Below, piece by piece: positions 14,366 through 22,180 of a stretch of DNA of 28,846 nucleotides. This DNA comes from an uncultured Eubacteriales bacterium. Lineage in GTDB: Bacteria > Bacillota > Clostridia > Oscillospirales > Oscillospiraceae. Positions within the stretch are counted from its first letter, which is position 1. The number at the start of each line of letters is the position of its first letter. The DNA is taken from positions 1-28,846 of the forward strand of contig UQGJ01000031.1 of NCBI GenBank assembly GCA_900540545.1, given 5' to 3'. The translations under genes and the position numbers were made by a program. The notes below the pieces were generated by a model, which searched no databases, was not told the origin of the DNA, and saw only the letters and a program-made list of their open reading frames with translations.

Positions 14366-14637
14366 AAAACAAAAGAGCATGACCCATTCGCCTTTCTAGG
14401 GCGAAGTCATGCTCCGTGGTACCACCTAAATTCGCGGGTCGCCCCGCGCGCTCTTGCCCCGGATAACGGAGGGGGGCCGTTCCCGCCTAATAGGCTGCGT
14501 GGGCCGTTCAACAGGACTGCTCTCGGGTGATGTTCGCCCTTCCGCCCCTCACGGAGACTCGCACCTGCCGTCTCCTCTCTGTGCTTGCGGGGTGGGGGCT
14601 ACTGGCCCGGTCATTGCCTTTGGAAATGTGATATTAG
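14366..14637 (-). promoter_or_regulatory. T-box leader, isoleucine specifier, controlling ilvBNC
   Basis: Read on the minus strand, Stem I has AGAGAGGA (14580-14573) and GGTGCGAG (14565-14558). The specifier loop then reads GAAC-ATC-ACC with ATC at 14531-14529, an isoleucine codon. The T-box bulge sequence TTTAGGTGGTACCACGG (14430-14414) pairs with the uncharged tRNA acceptor end. The terminator follows: GAGCATGACTTCGCC and GGCGAATGGGTCATGCTC (14414-14375) with a TTTTGTTTT tail. Uncharged tRNA-Ile should favour the antiterminator and switch ilvBNC on. Confidence 0.93.
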
Positions 14638-14642
14638 AAGAC

Positions 14643-14671
14643 ATGATACAACCTTGGCGGCCATTTGTCAA
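14643..14671 (-). promoter_or_regulatory. Promoter of the ilvBNC T-box transcript
   Basis: On the minus strand TTGACA (14671-14666) and TATCAT (14648-14643) are 17 bases apart, placing the start near 14636 at the 5' end of Stem I. Confidence 0.85.
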
Positions 14672-14774
14672 TGAGGGAAAAACAGTTTTTTCACTTTCTC
14701 TCTTTTCCACGAGGAAACCCCCGCTCTGGAAAATTTATTTACAGGAAAAAGCGCACCTTTTTCGCCGGAAACAC

Positions 14775-14803
14775 TGGACATTTTGGATGGGTCGTACTAT
14801 TAT
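14775..14803 (+). promoter_or_regulatory. Promoter of the rnf operon
   Basis: TGGACA (14775-14780) and TATTAT (14798-14803) are 17 bases apart. The leader from here to the rnfC start is about 340 nt. The 100 bases between this and the ilvB promoter are AT-rich with nothing else recognised. Confidence 0.65.
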
Positions 14804-14835
14804 AGTAAAGATTCGATGGGAAGAATCATGGGGAT

Positions 14836-14945
14836 GGGCAGGCTGGTGAAACCGGGCTGCCCAAAAGCTGTGTGGTGAAGCACACAAGAGGGAGGACCGC
14901 TGAACAAATGGCCGATGGCGCCGTCGGTCACTTGTTCAGCGGTCC
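14836..14945 (+). promoter_or_regulatory. Structured leader RNA of the rnf operon, class unknown
   Basis: Three consecutive hairpins are visible. The first is GGGCAG (14836-14841) with CTGCCC (14857-14862), enclosing GGTGAAACC. The second is GTGTG (14870-14874) with CACAC (14881-14885). The third is a long stem pairing 14894-14907 perfectly with 14932-14945, extended through CCGATGGC and GCCGTCGG, so a 52-nt stretch is nearly self-complementary. Downstream are a small GC stem with a short T-run near 14990-15008, and a stem GAAATCC-ACCCA-GGATTTC near 15037-15055. No riboswitch class I know is matched. Confidence 0.5.
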
Positions 14946-15149
14946 CAAACGAGAATCAGAGGGAGGGGATATCTTCCAACCATCAAAACGCCTGGGGCCG
15001 GGCCTTTTTCCGCCTGAACATCGCCGTTTTTCCTTGAAATCCACCCAGGATTTCTGCGAAAAAACAGCTTGTCAGGCATAAAAATCCCGCGGTCCCAGCC
15101 ATTCCGCTGGTTAGAAGAAATCCCCACGAGAAATGACAGAGGTGATGCT

Positions 15150-16493
15150 ATGAGTCATAAGTTTTATGGCGGCGTCCACCCCGCCGAGCACAAAGAGGCG
15201 ACCGAGCGCAAGCCGGTCGTCCCGCTGGAAGAGGCTCCGGCCCAGGTGGTAATTCCCATGTCGATGCACGTTGGCGCTCCCTGTAAGCCCATCGTGGCCG
15301 TGGGAGACGAAGTCACCGTCGGACAGAAGATCGGCGAGATCGCCGGTCTGGGCGCGCCCATCCACGCCAGCGTCTCCGGCAAGGTGGCGGCCGTGGAGCC
15401 CCGGCCCCACGCCGGCGGCGGTATGATGATGTCCGTGGTGATCGACAACGACTTCAAGGACACCCCCTGCGAGACCATCAAGCACCGGGACAATGTGGAT
15501 GCCCTCACCCCCCAGGAGATCATCGACATTGTGAAAGAGGCCGGTATCACCGGCATGGGCGGCGCGGGATTCCCCACCCACGTCAAGCTGTCCGGCGCGG
15601 TCGGCAAGGCCGACACCATCCTCATCAACGGCGCCGAGTGCGAGCCCTACATCACCGCCGACCACCGTCTCATGCTGGAGCGGGGCGAAGCGGTGCTGGG
15701 CGGCGTCAAGTTCCTCATGAAGGCCCTGGGCCTCAGTGAGGCCACCATCGGCATCGAGGGCAACAAGCTGGATGCCGTGGAGCACCTGAAGAGCCTGATG
15801 GGCTCCGACACCTCGGTACATATCGAGACCCTCAAGACCCGCTACCCCCAGGGCGCGGAGAAGCAGCTGATCCAAAAGATCACCGGCCGCCAGGTGCCCC
15901 CCGGCGGCCTGCCCGCCGACGTGGGCTGCTGCGTGTTCAACGTGGGCACCGCCGCCGCCGTCTACGACGCGGTGACCGAGGGCAAGCCCCTGACCCACCG
16001 GAACGTGACCCTCACCGGCGCGGCCATGGCCCGCCCGCTGAACGTCATCGCCCCCATCGGCACCCCCCTGGAGCATCTGGTCAAGGCGGCGGGCGGCTTC
16101 AAGGAGCAGCCCCAGCGCCTGCTGATGGGCGGCCCCATGATGGGCAACCCCCAGTTCGACCTGTCCGCCCCCATGATGAAGGGCACCAACGCCCTGCTGG
16201 CCCTCACCGACGACGAGGCCGCCATCCAGGACGCCAGCCAGACCTGCATCCGCTGCGGCAAGTGCGTGGACGCCTGTCCCATGCACCTCCAGCCGCTGTA
16301 TATGCGCATGTATTCTTCCAAGATGGACTGGGAGAAGGTCCAGGAGTACAACATCATGGACTGCATGGAGTGCGGCTGCTGCAACTACATCTGCCCCGCC
16401 CGCATCCATCTGGTCCAGACCTTCCGCATGGCGAAGTTTGAGATTCGCGGCCTTCAGGCCAAGCAGAAAGCAAAGGAGGCGGCGAAAGCATGA
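15150..16493 (+). CDS. rnfC: Rnf complex subunit C (NADH-binding, Fe-S)
   Basis: A 447-residue peripheral subunit that passes electrons between NAD(H) and the rest of the Rnf complex. Residues about 30-110 form a barrel-sandwich domain; about 130-290 hold the NADH/FMN-binding Rossmann-like region (GITGMGGAGFPTHVKL, INGAECEPYITAD), typical of the NuoF/RnfC family. Two [4Fe-4S] motifs lie near the C-terminus: CIRCGKCVDACP and CMECGCCNYICP. The start ATG follows AGAGGTGAT; upstream in-frame codons belong to the leader. It opens the rnfCDGEAB order usual in clostridia and overlaps rnfD by four bases. Confidence 0.95.
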   Translation: MSHKFYGGVHPAEHKEATERKPVVPLEEAPAQVVIPMSMHVGAPCKPIVAVGDEVTVGQKIGEIAGLGAPIHASVSGKVAAVEPRPHAGGGMMMSVVIDNDFKDTPCETIKHRDNVDALTPQEIIDIVKEAGITGMGGAGFPTHVKLSGAVGKADTILINGAECEPYITADHRLMLERGEAVLGGVKFLMKALGLSEATIGIEGNKLDAVEHLKSLMGSDTSVHIETLKTRYPQGAEKQLIQKITGRQVPPGGLPADVGCCVFNVGTAAAVYDAVTEGKPLTHRNVTLTGAAMARPLNVIAPIGTPLEHLVKAAGGFKEQPQRLLMGGPMMGNPQFDLSAPMMKGTNALLALTDDEAAIQDASQTCIRCGKCVDACPMHLQPLYMRMYSSKMDWEKVQEYNIMDCMECGCCNYICPARIHLVQTFRMAKFEIRGLQAKQKAKEAAKA

Positions 16494-17551
16494 GCGAAGA
16501 GAAAAAGCTGTTTGGGGTGGCTTCCTCCCCCCACGTCTCCTCCGCCACGGGCACCCGCAGCCTGATGCTGGATGTCCTCATCGCCCTGGTCCCCGCCCTG
16601 TGCATCGCGGTGTACTTCTTCGGCCCCCGGGCCCTGACCCTCACCGCCGTGTCCATGGCCGCCAGCGCCTTCTTTGAGTGGGGCTACCGCAAGCTGCTCC
16701 ACAAGACCAACACCCTGCCCGACCTGTCCGCCCTCATCACCGGCGCCCTGCTGGCTTTCGTCTGCCCCGTGACCCTGCCCTACTGGGTGGTCATCATCGG
16801 CGACTTCTTCGCCGTCGTGGTGGTCAAGCAGCTCTTCGGCGGCCTGGGCAAGAACTTCATGAACCCGGCCCTGGGCGGCCGCGCCTTCCTGATGCTGTGC
16901 TACCCCATCCTCATGACCACCTGGATCGCCCCGGCGGGCGGCAAGCCCAGCGGCTGGGCCGGGCTGCTGTCCGGCTCCGTGACCATGCAGGGGGCCGACA
17001 TCGTCACCGGCGCCACCCCTCTGGGCGTGGACTTCATGCACTCCGGCATCCTGCCGGCCAACGCCACCCTCACCGACATGTTCGTGGGCAACATCGGCGG
17101 CTGCCTGGGCGAGATTTCCGCCCTCATGCTGCTGCTGGGCGGCATCTATCTGGTGGTCCGGGGCGTCATCAAGCTGCGCATCCCCGTGGCCTTCATCGGC
17201 ACCGTGGCCGTGCTGACCTTCCTGTTTGCCCCCGCCGGCGTGGGCCGGGTGGACTGGATGCTCTTCAACGTCTGCGGCGGCGGCCTGATGCTGGGCGCCT
17301 TCTTCATGGCCACCGACTACGTCACCAGCCCCGTCACCCCCAAGGGCGAGATCATCTTCGGCATCGGCTGCGGCCTGCTGACGGTGTTCATCCGCAAGTT
17401 CGGCGGCTACCCCGAGGGCGTCTCCTACGCCATCCTGATCATGAACGCCTGCGTGTGGCTGCTGGATAAGGCCGGCAAGCCCACCCGGTTCGGTGTGACC
17501 AAGGAGTACAAGGAAAAGCAGAAAGCGGCAAAGGAGGCGGCGAAAGCATGA
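16490..17551 (+). CDS. rnfD: Rnf complex subunit D (membrane, covalent FMN)
   Basis: A 353-residue polytopic membrane protein of the NqrB/RnfD family. About nine to ten hydrophobic helices are visible, for instance at 27-45, 80-112 and 205-225. The motif DIVTGATPLG holds T176, the threonine to which FMN is expected to be linked by a phosphoester bond. The subunit is part of the ion-translocating path (Na+ or H+, not decidable here). Its ATG overlaps the rnfC stop (ATGA) and its end overlaps rnfG in the same way, so all three are translationally coupled. Confidence 0.95.
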   Translation: MSEEKKLFGVASSPHVSSATGTRSLMLDVLIALVPALCIAVYFFGPRALTLTAVSMAASAFFEWGYRKLLHKTNTLPDLSALITGALLAFVCPVTLPYWVVIIGDFFAVVVVKQLFGGLGKNFMNPALGGRAFLMLCYPILMTTWIAPAGGKPSGWAGLLSGSVTMQGADIVTGATPLGVDFMHSGILPANATLTDMFVGNIGGCLGEISALMLLLGGIYLVVRGVIKLRIPVAFIGTVAVLTFLFAPAGVGRVDWMLFNVCGGGLMLGAFFMATDYVTSPVTPKGEIIFGIGCGLLTVFIRKFGGYPEGVSYAILIMNACVWLLDKAGKPTRFGVTKEYKEKQKAAKEAAKA

Positions 17552-18096
17552 GTACAGCAACTGAAACCAAGAAGAAAGAGCCCGGTATGGCACAGCTCGT
17601 CCTCGTGCTGTTTGCCATCTGCGCCGTCACGGCGCTGCTGCTGGGCCTGGTGAATATGATCACCGCTCCGGCCATCGCGGCCAACACCGAGAAAAAGACC
17701 GCCGAGGCCAAGGCCGCCGTTCTGGCCGCCGAGACCTACGCCCCCGTAGAATACACCGGCGACCCCATGGTGAAGAACATCTGGAAGGCCGACGACAAGG
17801 GCTACGTGGTGGAGGTCACCCCCTCCGGCTTCGGCGGCAACCTGGACGTCATGGTGGGCGTGGATAACGACGGCGTGTGCACCGGCGTGTCCATCATCTC
17901 CCACGCCGAGACCTCCGGCCTGGGCGCCAACGCCACCAAGGAGAGCTTCCGCGACCAGTTCGTGGGCAAGTCCGGCACCGTGGCCGTCACCAAGGACGGC
18001 GGCGAGATCAACGCCCTCACCGGCGCCACCATCACCTCCCGCGCGGTCTCCAATGGCGTCACTGCCGCCATTGCCGCCGTCGGGACCCTGGGTTAA
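17548..18096 (+). CDS. rnfG: Rnf complex subunit G (covalent FMN)
   Basis: A 182-residue subunit with one N-terminal membrane helix (about residues 15-40) and an extracytoplasmic FMN-binding domain. The sequence SGLGANATKESFRDQF is typical, and NALTGATITSRAV contains T161, the expected covalent FMN site. It relays electrons between RnfD and RnfE/A-side carriers across the membrane. It starts inside the rnfD stop (ATGA overlap) and is followed 14 bases later by rnfE with a strong AAGGAGG site. Confidence 0.95.
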   Translation: MSTATETKKKEPGMAQLVLVLFAICAVTALLLGLVNMITAPAIAANTEKKTAEAKAAVLAAETYAPVEYTGDPMVKNIWKADDKGYVVEVTPSGFGGNLDVMVGVDNDGVCTGVSIISHAETSGLGANATKESFRDQFVGKSGTVAVTKDGGEINALTGATITSRAVSNGVTAAIAAVGTLG

Positions 18097-18110
18097 GGAG
18101 GTAGGGCAAT

Positions 18111-18788
18111 ATGAATATCAAGAATCAGTTCAAAGAGGGCCTTATCACTCAGAACCCCGTCACCGTGCAGCTGCTGGGCATGTGCTCGGTGCTGGCCATC
18201 ACCACCACCCTCTTCAACGGCATCGGCATGGGCCTGAGCGTGCTGGTCATCCTGACCCTGGCCAACATCTTCATCTCTCTGCTCCGCAAGATCATCCCCA
18301 GCAAGGTGCGTATCGCGTGCTACATCGTGGTGGTCGCTGGGTTCGTCACCATGGTGGACCTGTTCCTGAAGGCCTTCGTCCCCGCCCTGAGCGAGTCCCT
18401 GGGCCTGTTCATCCCCCTCATCGTGGTCAACTGCATCATCCTGGGCCGGGCCGAGTCCTTTGCCTCCAAAAACGGCATCGGCGCCTCCGCCATCGACGGC
18501 ATCGCCCAGGGCCTGGGCTATACCTGGGTGCTGGTGGTCATGTGCGTCATCCGTGAGTTCCTGGGCAACGGCACCGTCCTGGGCGGTCTCTTTGAGATCG
18601 GCAAGGACGGCGGCCTCCACTTTGGCCTGGGTACCGCCGCGGGCATCCGCATCCTGCCCGAGGGCATCCCCGCCCTGGGCATGATCCTCCCCGTGGGCGG
18701 CTTCCTCACCCTGGCGGTGGTCATTGCCGCCATGCAGTATTTCCTGAATAAGCCCAAGAAAGCCAAGAAAGAGGAGGTGGCCAAGTAA
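18111..18788 (+). CDS. rnfE: Rnf complex subunit E (membrane)
   Basis: A 225-residue membrane protein of the RnfA/RnfE/NqrDE family with six predicted helices. MNIKNQFKEGLITQNPVTVQLLGMCSVLAIT and the half-membrane Cys helix in LIVVNCIILGRAESFAS are characteristic. In the complex RnfA and RnfE form an inverted pair, whose cysteines are thought to hold a shared [2Fe-2S] centre in the membrane. It ends KKAKKEEVAK, and its TAA overlaps the rnfA ATG by one base. Confidence 0.94.
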   Translation: MNIKNQFKEGLITQNPVTVQLLGMCSVLAITTTLFNGIGMGLSVLVILTLANIFISLLRKIIPSKVRIACYIVVVAGFVTMVDLFLKAFVPALSESLGLFIPLIVVNCIILGRAESFASKNGIGASAIDGIAQGLGYTWVLVVMCVIREFLGNGTVLGGLFEIGKDGGLHFGLGTAAGIRILPEGIPALGMILPVGGFLTLAVVIAAMQYFLNKPKKAKKEEVAK

Positions 18789-19378
18789 TGGATTGGGCAC
18801 AACTGTTCTCCGTTGCCCTGGGTGCCATCCTGGTCAACAACTTCATCGTGGCACAGTTCCTGGGTATCTGCCCCTTCATGGGCGTCTCCAAGAAGGTGGA
18901 CACCGCGCTGGGCATGGGCCTGGCCGTCATCTTCGTCATGGGCGTGGCCTCCGCCGTGTGCTGGCCCATCAACCGCTTCCTGCTGGAGGCCAACGGCCTG
19001 GAGTTCATGCAGACCGTGACCTTCATCCTGGTCATCGCCGCCCTGGTGCAGTTCATCGAGATGTTCCTGCAGAAGGCCGTGCCCACCCTGTATCAGGCCC
19101 TGGGCGTGTACCTCCCTCTCATCACCACCAACTGCGCGGTGCTGGGCGTGGTGCTGCAGAACACCCAGAACGGCTACGACTTCCTCACCAGCGTGGTCTA
19201 TGGCGTCACCGGCGGCATCGGCTTCCTGCTGGTCATCGTGCTCTTCGCCAGCGTGCGGGAGCGGATGGAGTTCGCTGAGTTCCCCAAGTCCTTCGAGGGT
19301 TTCCCCATCGCCCTCGTCGCCGCAGGTCTGATCGCCCTGGCTTTCATGGGCTTCTCCGGCCTGAAAGTTTTCGGTTAA
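18788..19378 (+). CDS. rnfA: Rnf complex subunit A (membrane)
   Basis: A 196-residue six-helix membrane subunit, homologous to and paired with RnfE. The start MDWAQLFSVALGAILVNNFIVAQFLGICPFMGVSKK has the conserved NNF and GICPF-like motif. A second cysteine lies in LITTNCAVLGVVLQN, matching the NC motif of RnfE. It overlaps rnfE by one base. The gap to rnfB is 15 bases and contains GGGAGG. Confidence 0.95.
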   Translation: MDWAQLFSVALGAILVNNFIVAQFLGICPFMGVSKKVDTALGMGLAVIFVMGVASAVCWPINRFLLEANGLEFMQTVTFILVIAALVQFIEMFLQKAVPTLYQALGVYLPLITTNCAVLGVVLQNTQNGYDFLTSVVYGVTGGIGFLLVIVLFASVRERMEFAEFPKSFEGFPIALVAAGLIALAFMGFSGLKVFG

Positions 19379-19393
19379 GGGAGGCTGGACGAT

Positions 19394-20311
19394 ATGCAAA
19401 CAGTTCTGTTAGCCCTGGCGGTCCTGGCGATCCTGGGTGCCGTCTTTGGCCTCATCCTGGCCTATGCCTCCAAGGTGTTCGCCGTGGAGAAGGACCCCCG
19501 TGAGGAGGCCATCGCCGGGTGCCTGCCCGGCGCCAACTGCGGCGGCTGCGGCTTCCCCGGCTGCGGCGGCTATGCCGCCGCCGTCGCCAAGGGCGAGGCC
19601 CCGGTCAACGCCTGCGCCGCGGGCGGCGAGGCCGTCGCCAACCAGATCGCTGAGATCATGGGCGTGGCCGCTGGCGCGTCCGTCAAGCAGGTGGCCGTGG
19701 TCCACTGCTCCGGCGGCGGCGCCGACAAGGCCAAGTACGAGTACATCGGCGTCCACGACTGTCTGGCGGCCGCCAAGCTGCCCGGCGGCGGCCCGCTGGC
19801 CTGTAACTTCGGCTGCCTGGGCATGGGCACCTGCGAAAAGGTCTGCCCCTTCGACGCCATCCACGTCCAGGGCGGCGTGGCCGTGGTGGACGAGGACAAG
19901 TGCAAGGCGTGCAACAAGTGCGTGGATGTCTGCCCCCGGCACATCATTGCTCTGGAGCCTTACAAGACCAAGAAGCACGTCTCCATCCCCTGCTCCTCCA
20001 AGGCCAAGGGCCCCGGCGTCACCAAGGTCTGTACCGACGGCTGTATCGGCTGCTCCATGTGCGCCAAGGCCTGCCCCAAGGAGGCCATCAACATGGTGGA
20101 TAACCTGGCCGTCATCGACTACGAGAAGTGCATCGGCTGCGGCATCTGCGCCCAGAAGTGCCCTCGCAAGCTGATCACCGTGGACGGCAAGGTCCCCGAG
20201 ATCAAGCCCGCCGCCCCCAAGCCCGCGGCGGCCCCCGCCGCCGCAGCGGCGGCCAAGCCCGCCCCCGCTCCCGCCGCCGAGGCCCCCAAGGCCGAGGAGA
20301 CCAAGGAGTAA
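19394..20311 (+). CDS. rnfB: Rnf complex subunit B (ferredoxin-interacting Fe-S subunit)
   Basis: A 305-residue subunit that accepts electrons from reduced ferredoxin. Residues 1-25 form a membrane anchor. The Fe-S domain starts with CLPGANCGGCGFPGC (C43, C49, C52, C57). Further cysteine sets are HDCLAAAK through CNFGCLGMGTCEKVCP, then CKACNKCVDVCP, CTDGCIGCSMCAKACP and CIGCGICAQKCP, giving about six clusters. The last 38 residues are an Ala/Pro/Lys-rich tail, probably disordered. It is the last gene of the operon and is followed by a terminator. Confidence 0.95.
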   Translation: MQTVLLALAVLAILGAVFGLILAYASKVFAVEKDPREEAIAGCLPGANCGGCGFPGCGGYAAAVAKGEAPVNACAAGGEAVANQIAEIMGVAAGASVKQVAVVHCSGGGADKAKYEYIGVHDCLAAAKLPGGGPLACNFGCLGMGTCEKVCPFDAIHVQGGVAVVDEDKCKACNKCVDVCPRHIIALEPYKTKKHVSIPCSSKAKGPGVTKVCTDGCIGCSMCAKACPKEAINMVDNLAVIDYEKCIGCGICAQKCPRKLITVDGKVPEIKPAAPKPAAAPAAAAAAKPAPAPAAEAPKAEETKE

Positions 20312-20324
20312 GGAAAAACGCAGC

Positions 20325-20358
20325 AAGGCCCGCGTACAGCGATGTACGCGGGCCTTTT
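20325..20358 (+). terminator. Terminator of the rnf operon
   Basis: AAGGCCCGCGTACA (20325-20338) pairs with 20343-20356 over a GCGA loop and runs into TTTTC. Confidence 0.88.
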
Positions 20359-20398
20359 CGTATTCCGCTGTGGCGGGGACGGGGGTATGGAGCGCCCC

Positions 20399-20647
20399 CC
20401 TCCGGGGGACCGCTGCCGCGGGGGCCAGGATTCTTTTCTCAAAAAGAACCCTGGGAAGAAACGACCAGGGCCTTCGGGCCCTGGACCTAAGAGCGGCGCC
20501 AACGAAGCCCGTCAGTCGAAACCGGCTAGAGCAAACCAGTCTGCCCTTCCGCTTCCGCCCCGGCCGTTACGGCCTAACACGCAGTCGTTCACCCCCATGC
20601 ACTGGCGCGGCGCGCCTAGCATGGCGATTCCCGGCAAAGCGGGTACG
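20399..20647 (-). repeat. Dispersed hairpin-rich intergenic repeat, copy B (inverted)
   Basis: Reverse orientation relative to copies A and C. On the + strand it begins with a Gly-rich-looking CTCCGGGGG block. Then come a hairpin CCAGG...CCTGG (20425-20454), a purine linker, the hairpin CCAGGGCC-TTCG-GGCCCTGG (20465-20484) and the palindrome GGCCGTTACGGCC (20562-20574), ending at the GGGAATCGCC-type block. It is closer to copy C than to copy A. It fills nearly all of the gap between the rnfB terminator and the 78-residue gene. Confidence 0.87.
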
Positions 20648-20650
20648 TAA

Positions 20651-20681
20651 CGCCGGGCGGCTATCAACCGCCCGCGTTTTT
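20651..20681 (+). terminator. Terminator-like hairpin after repeat copy B
   Basis: CGCCGGGCGG (20651-20660) pairs with CCGCCCGCG (20668-20676) with one bulge, followed by five T residues. It would stop + strand transcription leaving the repeat and protect the convergent small gene. Confidence 0.6.
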
Positions 20682-20694
20682 ACCGTTCTACGTC

Positions 20695-20931
20695 CTAAAA
20701 ATCGTGGCACCCCCCGACGTCCATATCATAGGCAATCAGAATCTGAACGATTTCGTCCACACGTTCAAAATCGCTCAACCCTTCCGTGCAGATGACCTTC
20801 TGGATGCGCTCCAATATCTCAATTGCCTCATCCACCATGGGTGGCAGGAACTCCGGGACCTCTACCGCCTTCATGGCATCCCAGATACGGCGGCCCAGCT
20901 CCCGGTAGAATAGGTCCGATTGAATTGACAT
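20695..20931 (-). CDS. Small hypothetical protein (78 aa)
   Basis: I do not recognise this family. The 78 residues are acidic and mostly helical: an N-terminal SIQSDLFYRELGRRIWDAMK segment, a helix rich in Glu and Ile (VDEAIEILERIQKVI), and a C-terminal FERVDEIVQILIAYDMDVGG. There is no signal peptide or membrane segment. The ATG at 20931 has GGAGG six bases upstream; longer frames read through the operator region. It is divergent from a 74-residue XRE regulator and shares its palindromic control region. That suggests a small regulated module, possibly an antitoxin-like or accessory partner, but the function is unknown. Confidence 0.7.
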   Translation of the reverse strand: MSIQSDLFYRELGRRIWDAMKAVEVPEFLPPMVDEAIEILERIQKVICTEGLSDFERVDEIVQILIAYDMDVGGCHDF

Positions 20932-20947
20932 CTTCAACCTCCAAAAA

Positions 20948-21027
20948 ATAATATTGCACCTATATAAGTGCAATATTATCACGAATCCAACATACAATCA
21001 AGAAAAAGATGCACCGTTATCGGTGCA
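20948..21027. promoter_or_regulatory. Divergent control region with two palindromes
   Basis: The first palindrome has perfect 12-bp arms, ATAATATTGCAC (20948-20959) and GTGCAATATTAT (20968-20979), around an 8-base AT centre. The second is TGCACCG-TTAT-CGGTGCA (21010-21027). Both contain the GTGCA/TGCAC element, so one protein, presumably the adjacent XRE regulator, could bind both. TTGCAC-17-TATCAC fits a + promoter inside the first palindrome, with a mirror image on the minus strand. Confidence 0.7.
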
Positions 21028-21041
21028 AGGAGTGCTTGTAG

Positions 21042-21266
21042 TTGGATTTTAGTTATGATAAGCAAATTGGAGAACGGGTCAGGGCCCTGCGCCTATCAAA
21101 GGGTTGGTCGCAGGAGCAACTAGCGGCGAAACTGCAAACCGGCGGTTGTGATGTGACCAGGAGTGGCGTGGCGAAGCTGGAGGTGGGCCAGCGGCACTTT
21201 TATGCGAAAGAGCTGGCCGTCTTGAAGAAAATCTTCCGAATCAGCTATGACGATCTATTAAACTAA
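21042..21266 (+). CDS. Small XRE-family DNA-binding protein (74 aa)
   Basis: A single helix-turn-helix domain with no extra ligand domain: IGERVRALRLSKGWSQEQLAAKLQ, then VTRSGVAKLEVGQRHFYAKELAVLKKIFRISYDDLL. The frame opens with TTG at 21042, about nine bases after AAGGAG, and no ATG fits, so a TTG start is likely. It is divergent from the 78-residue gene and probably represses both through the palindromes between them. Its stop codon lies inside the stem of the following terminator. Confidence 0.82.
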   Translation: MDFSYDKQIGERVRALRLSKGWSQEQLAAKLQTGGCDVTRSGVAKLEVGQRHFYAKELAVLKKIFRISYDDLLN

Positions 21267-21302
21267 ACCAGGGCCGCCGCAAACACGGTAGCCCTGGTTT
21301 TT
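21265..21302 (+). terminator. Terminator of the small XRE gene
   Basis: AAACCAGGGC (21265-21274) pairs with GCCCTGGTTT (21291-21300), followed by further T residues. It also abuts the stop codon of the convergent response regulator. Confidence 0.75.
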
Positions 21303-22074
21303 ACTTTCCACAGTTCTTATTCCGCCACTCGTTGGCGGAGACCTCCTCCAGCTTCTTGAATACCCTGGAGAAGTGGGCGGTGTCGGCGTAGCCCACCTGT
21401 TCGGCCACCTCGCTGATGCGCAGGCTGGGGTCCTCCAGCAGCTTCTTGGCCTCCTGGATGCGCACCCCGTTCAGAATGTCGTAGAAATTCTGCCCCAGGT
21501 GTTTGTGCAGCAGCTTGGAAAGGTGCCACTGGCTGACGTAGCAGTGGTCGGCCACCTCCTGGAGGGACAGCTTTTCCGCGTAGTGCTCAGCGATGTACCC
21601 CTGGGCCTGCCGGGCCACGAAGCTGGATGCCTCCCCGGCGGCGGAGTCCTCTCCGCCGCCCTCGGGTTCCTCCTCCGGCGCGGAGGAGGAGGGGCCCTGA
21701 CGGTCCAGCTCACCCACCATGTAGGTGACGGCCTCCTCCAGCTCGTCCATCTTGGAGGGCTTGAGCAGGAACCGGGCCACCCCCAGCCGGATGGCCCGCT
21801 GGGCGTACTCAAAATCCCGGTAGCCGGTGAGGACGGTGATCTGCATCCGGGGAAACTCGGTTTTCAGCCCCGCCAGCATGGCTAGGCCGTCCTCGCCGGG
21901 CATCTTGATGTCGGTAAAGACGATGTCGGGCCGGTGTTCCCGGATGGCGGCCGCGCCGCTAGGCGCGTCGCTGCCGGTGGCTACCACCCGGCAGCCGTGT
22001 CCCTCCCAGTCGATGACCCGCTGAAGCCCCTCCACGATGATGGCCTCGTCGTCCACGATGACTACTTTATACAT
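21301..22074 (-). CDS. Response regulator, receiver plus AraC-type DNA-binding domain (YesN-like)
   Basis: A 257-residue regulator. Residues 1-120 are a receiver with the acidic pair VDDE, phospho-acceptor D55 in VFTDIKMPG, and the conserved lysine in FLLKPSK. A Glu/Ser/Gly-rich linker (about 135-160) follows. Residues about 160-257 are an AraC/XylS double helix-turn-helix (LSLQEVADHCYVSQWHLSKLLHKHLG and ISEVAEQVGYADTAHFSRVFKK). Such regulators pair with YesM-type kinases and activate sugar transporters. The kinase is encoded 3.5 kb upstream on the same strand with the transporter between. The ATG at 22074 follows GGGGGCGGAG. Confidence 0.93.
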   Translation of the reverse strand: MYKVVIVDDEAIIVEGLQRVIDWEGHGCRVVATGSDAPSGAAAIREHRPDIVFTDIKMPGEDGLAMLAGLKTEFPRMQITVLTGYRDFEYAQRAIRLGVARFLLKPSKMDELEEAVTYMVGELDRQGPSSSAPEEEPEGGGEDSAAGEASSFVARQAQGYIAEHYAEKLSLQEVADHCYVSQWHLSKLLHKHLGQNFYDILNGVRIQEAKKLLEDPSLRISEVAEQVGYADTAHFSRVFKKLEEVSANEWRNKNCGK

Positions 22075-22180
22075 CCGCTCCGCCCCCTTGTTATGTCCAT
22101 GATAGCAGGAAACGGCGGACATGGCAAGCCATGTCTGCGTGGGGCGCGACGACCCGGCGCGCCGTTCCCTGGACAGAATC

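Noticed and set aside
12659..14530. A 623-codon open frame antisense to ilvB
   Set aside because: It is low-complexity (Val/Gly/His-rich), matches no family and exactly shadows ilvB. Long antisense frames are expected at this GC content.
14836..14862. Cobalamin or FMN riboswitch
   Set aside because: GGTGAAACC in a stem is superficially similar to a cobalamin-riboswitch element, but the B12-box and the other conserved blocks of either class are missing.
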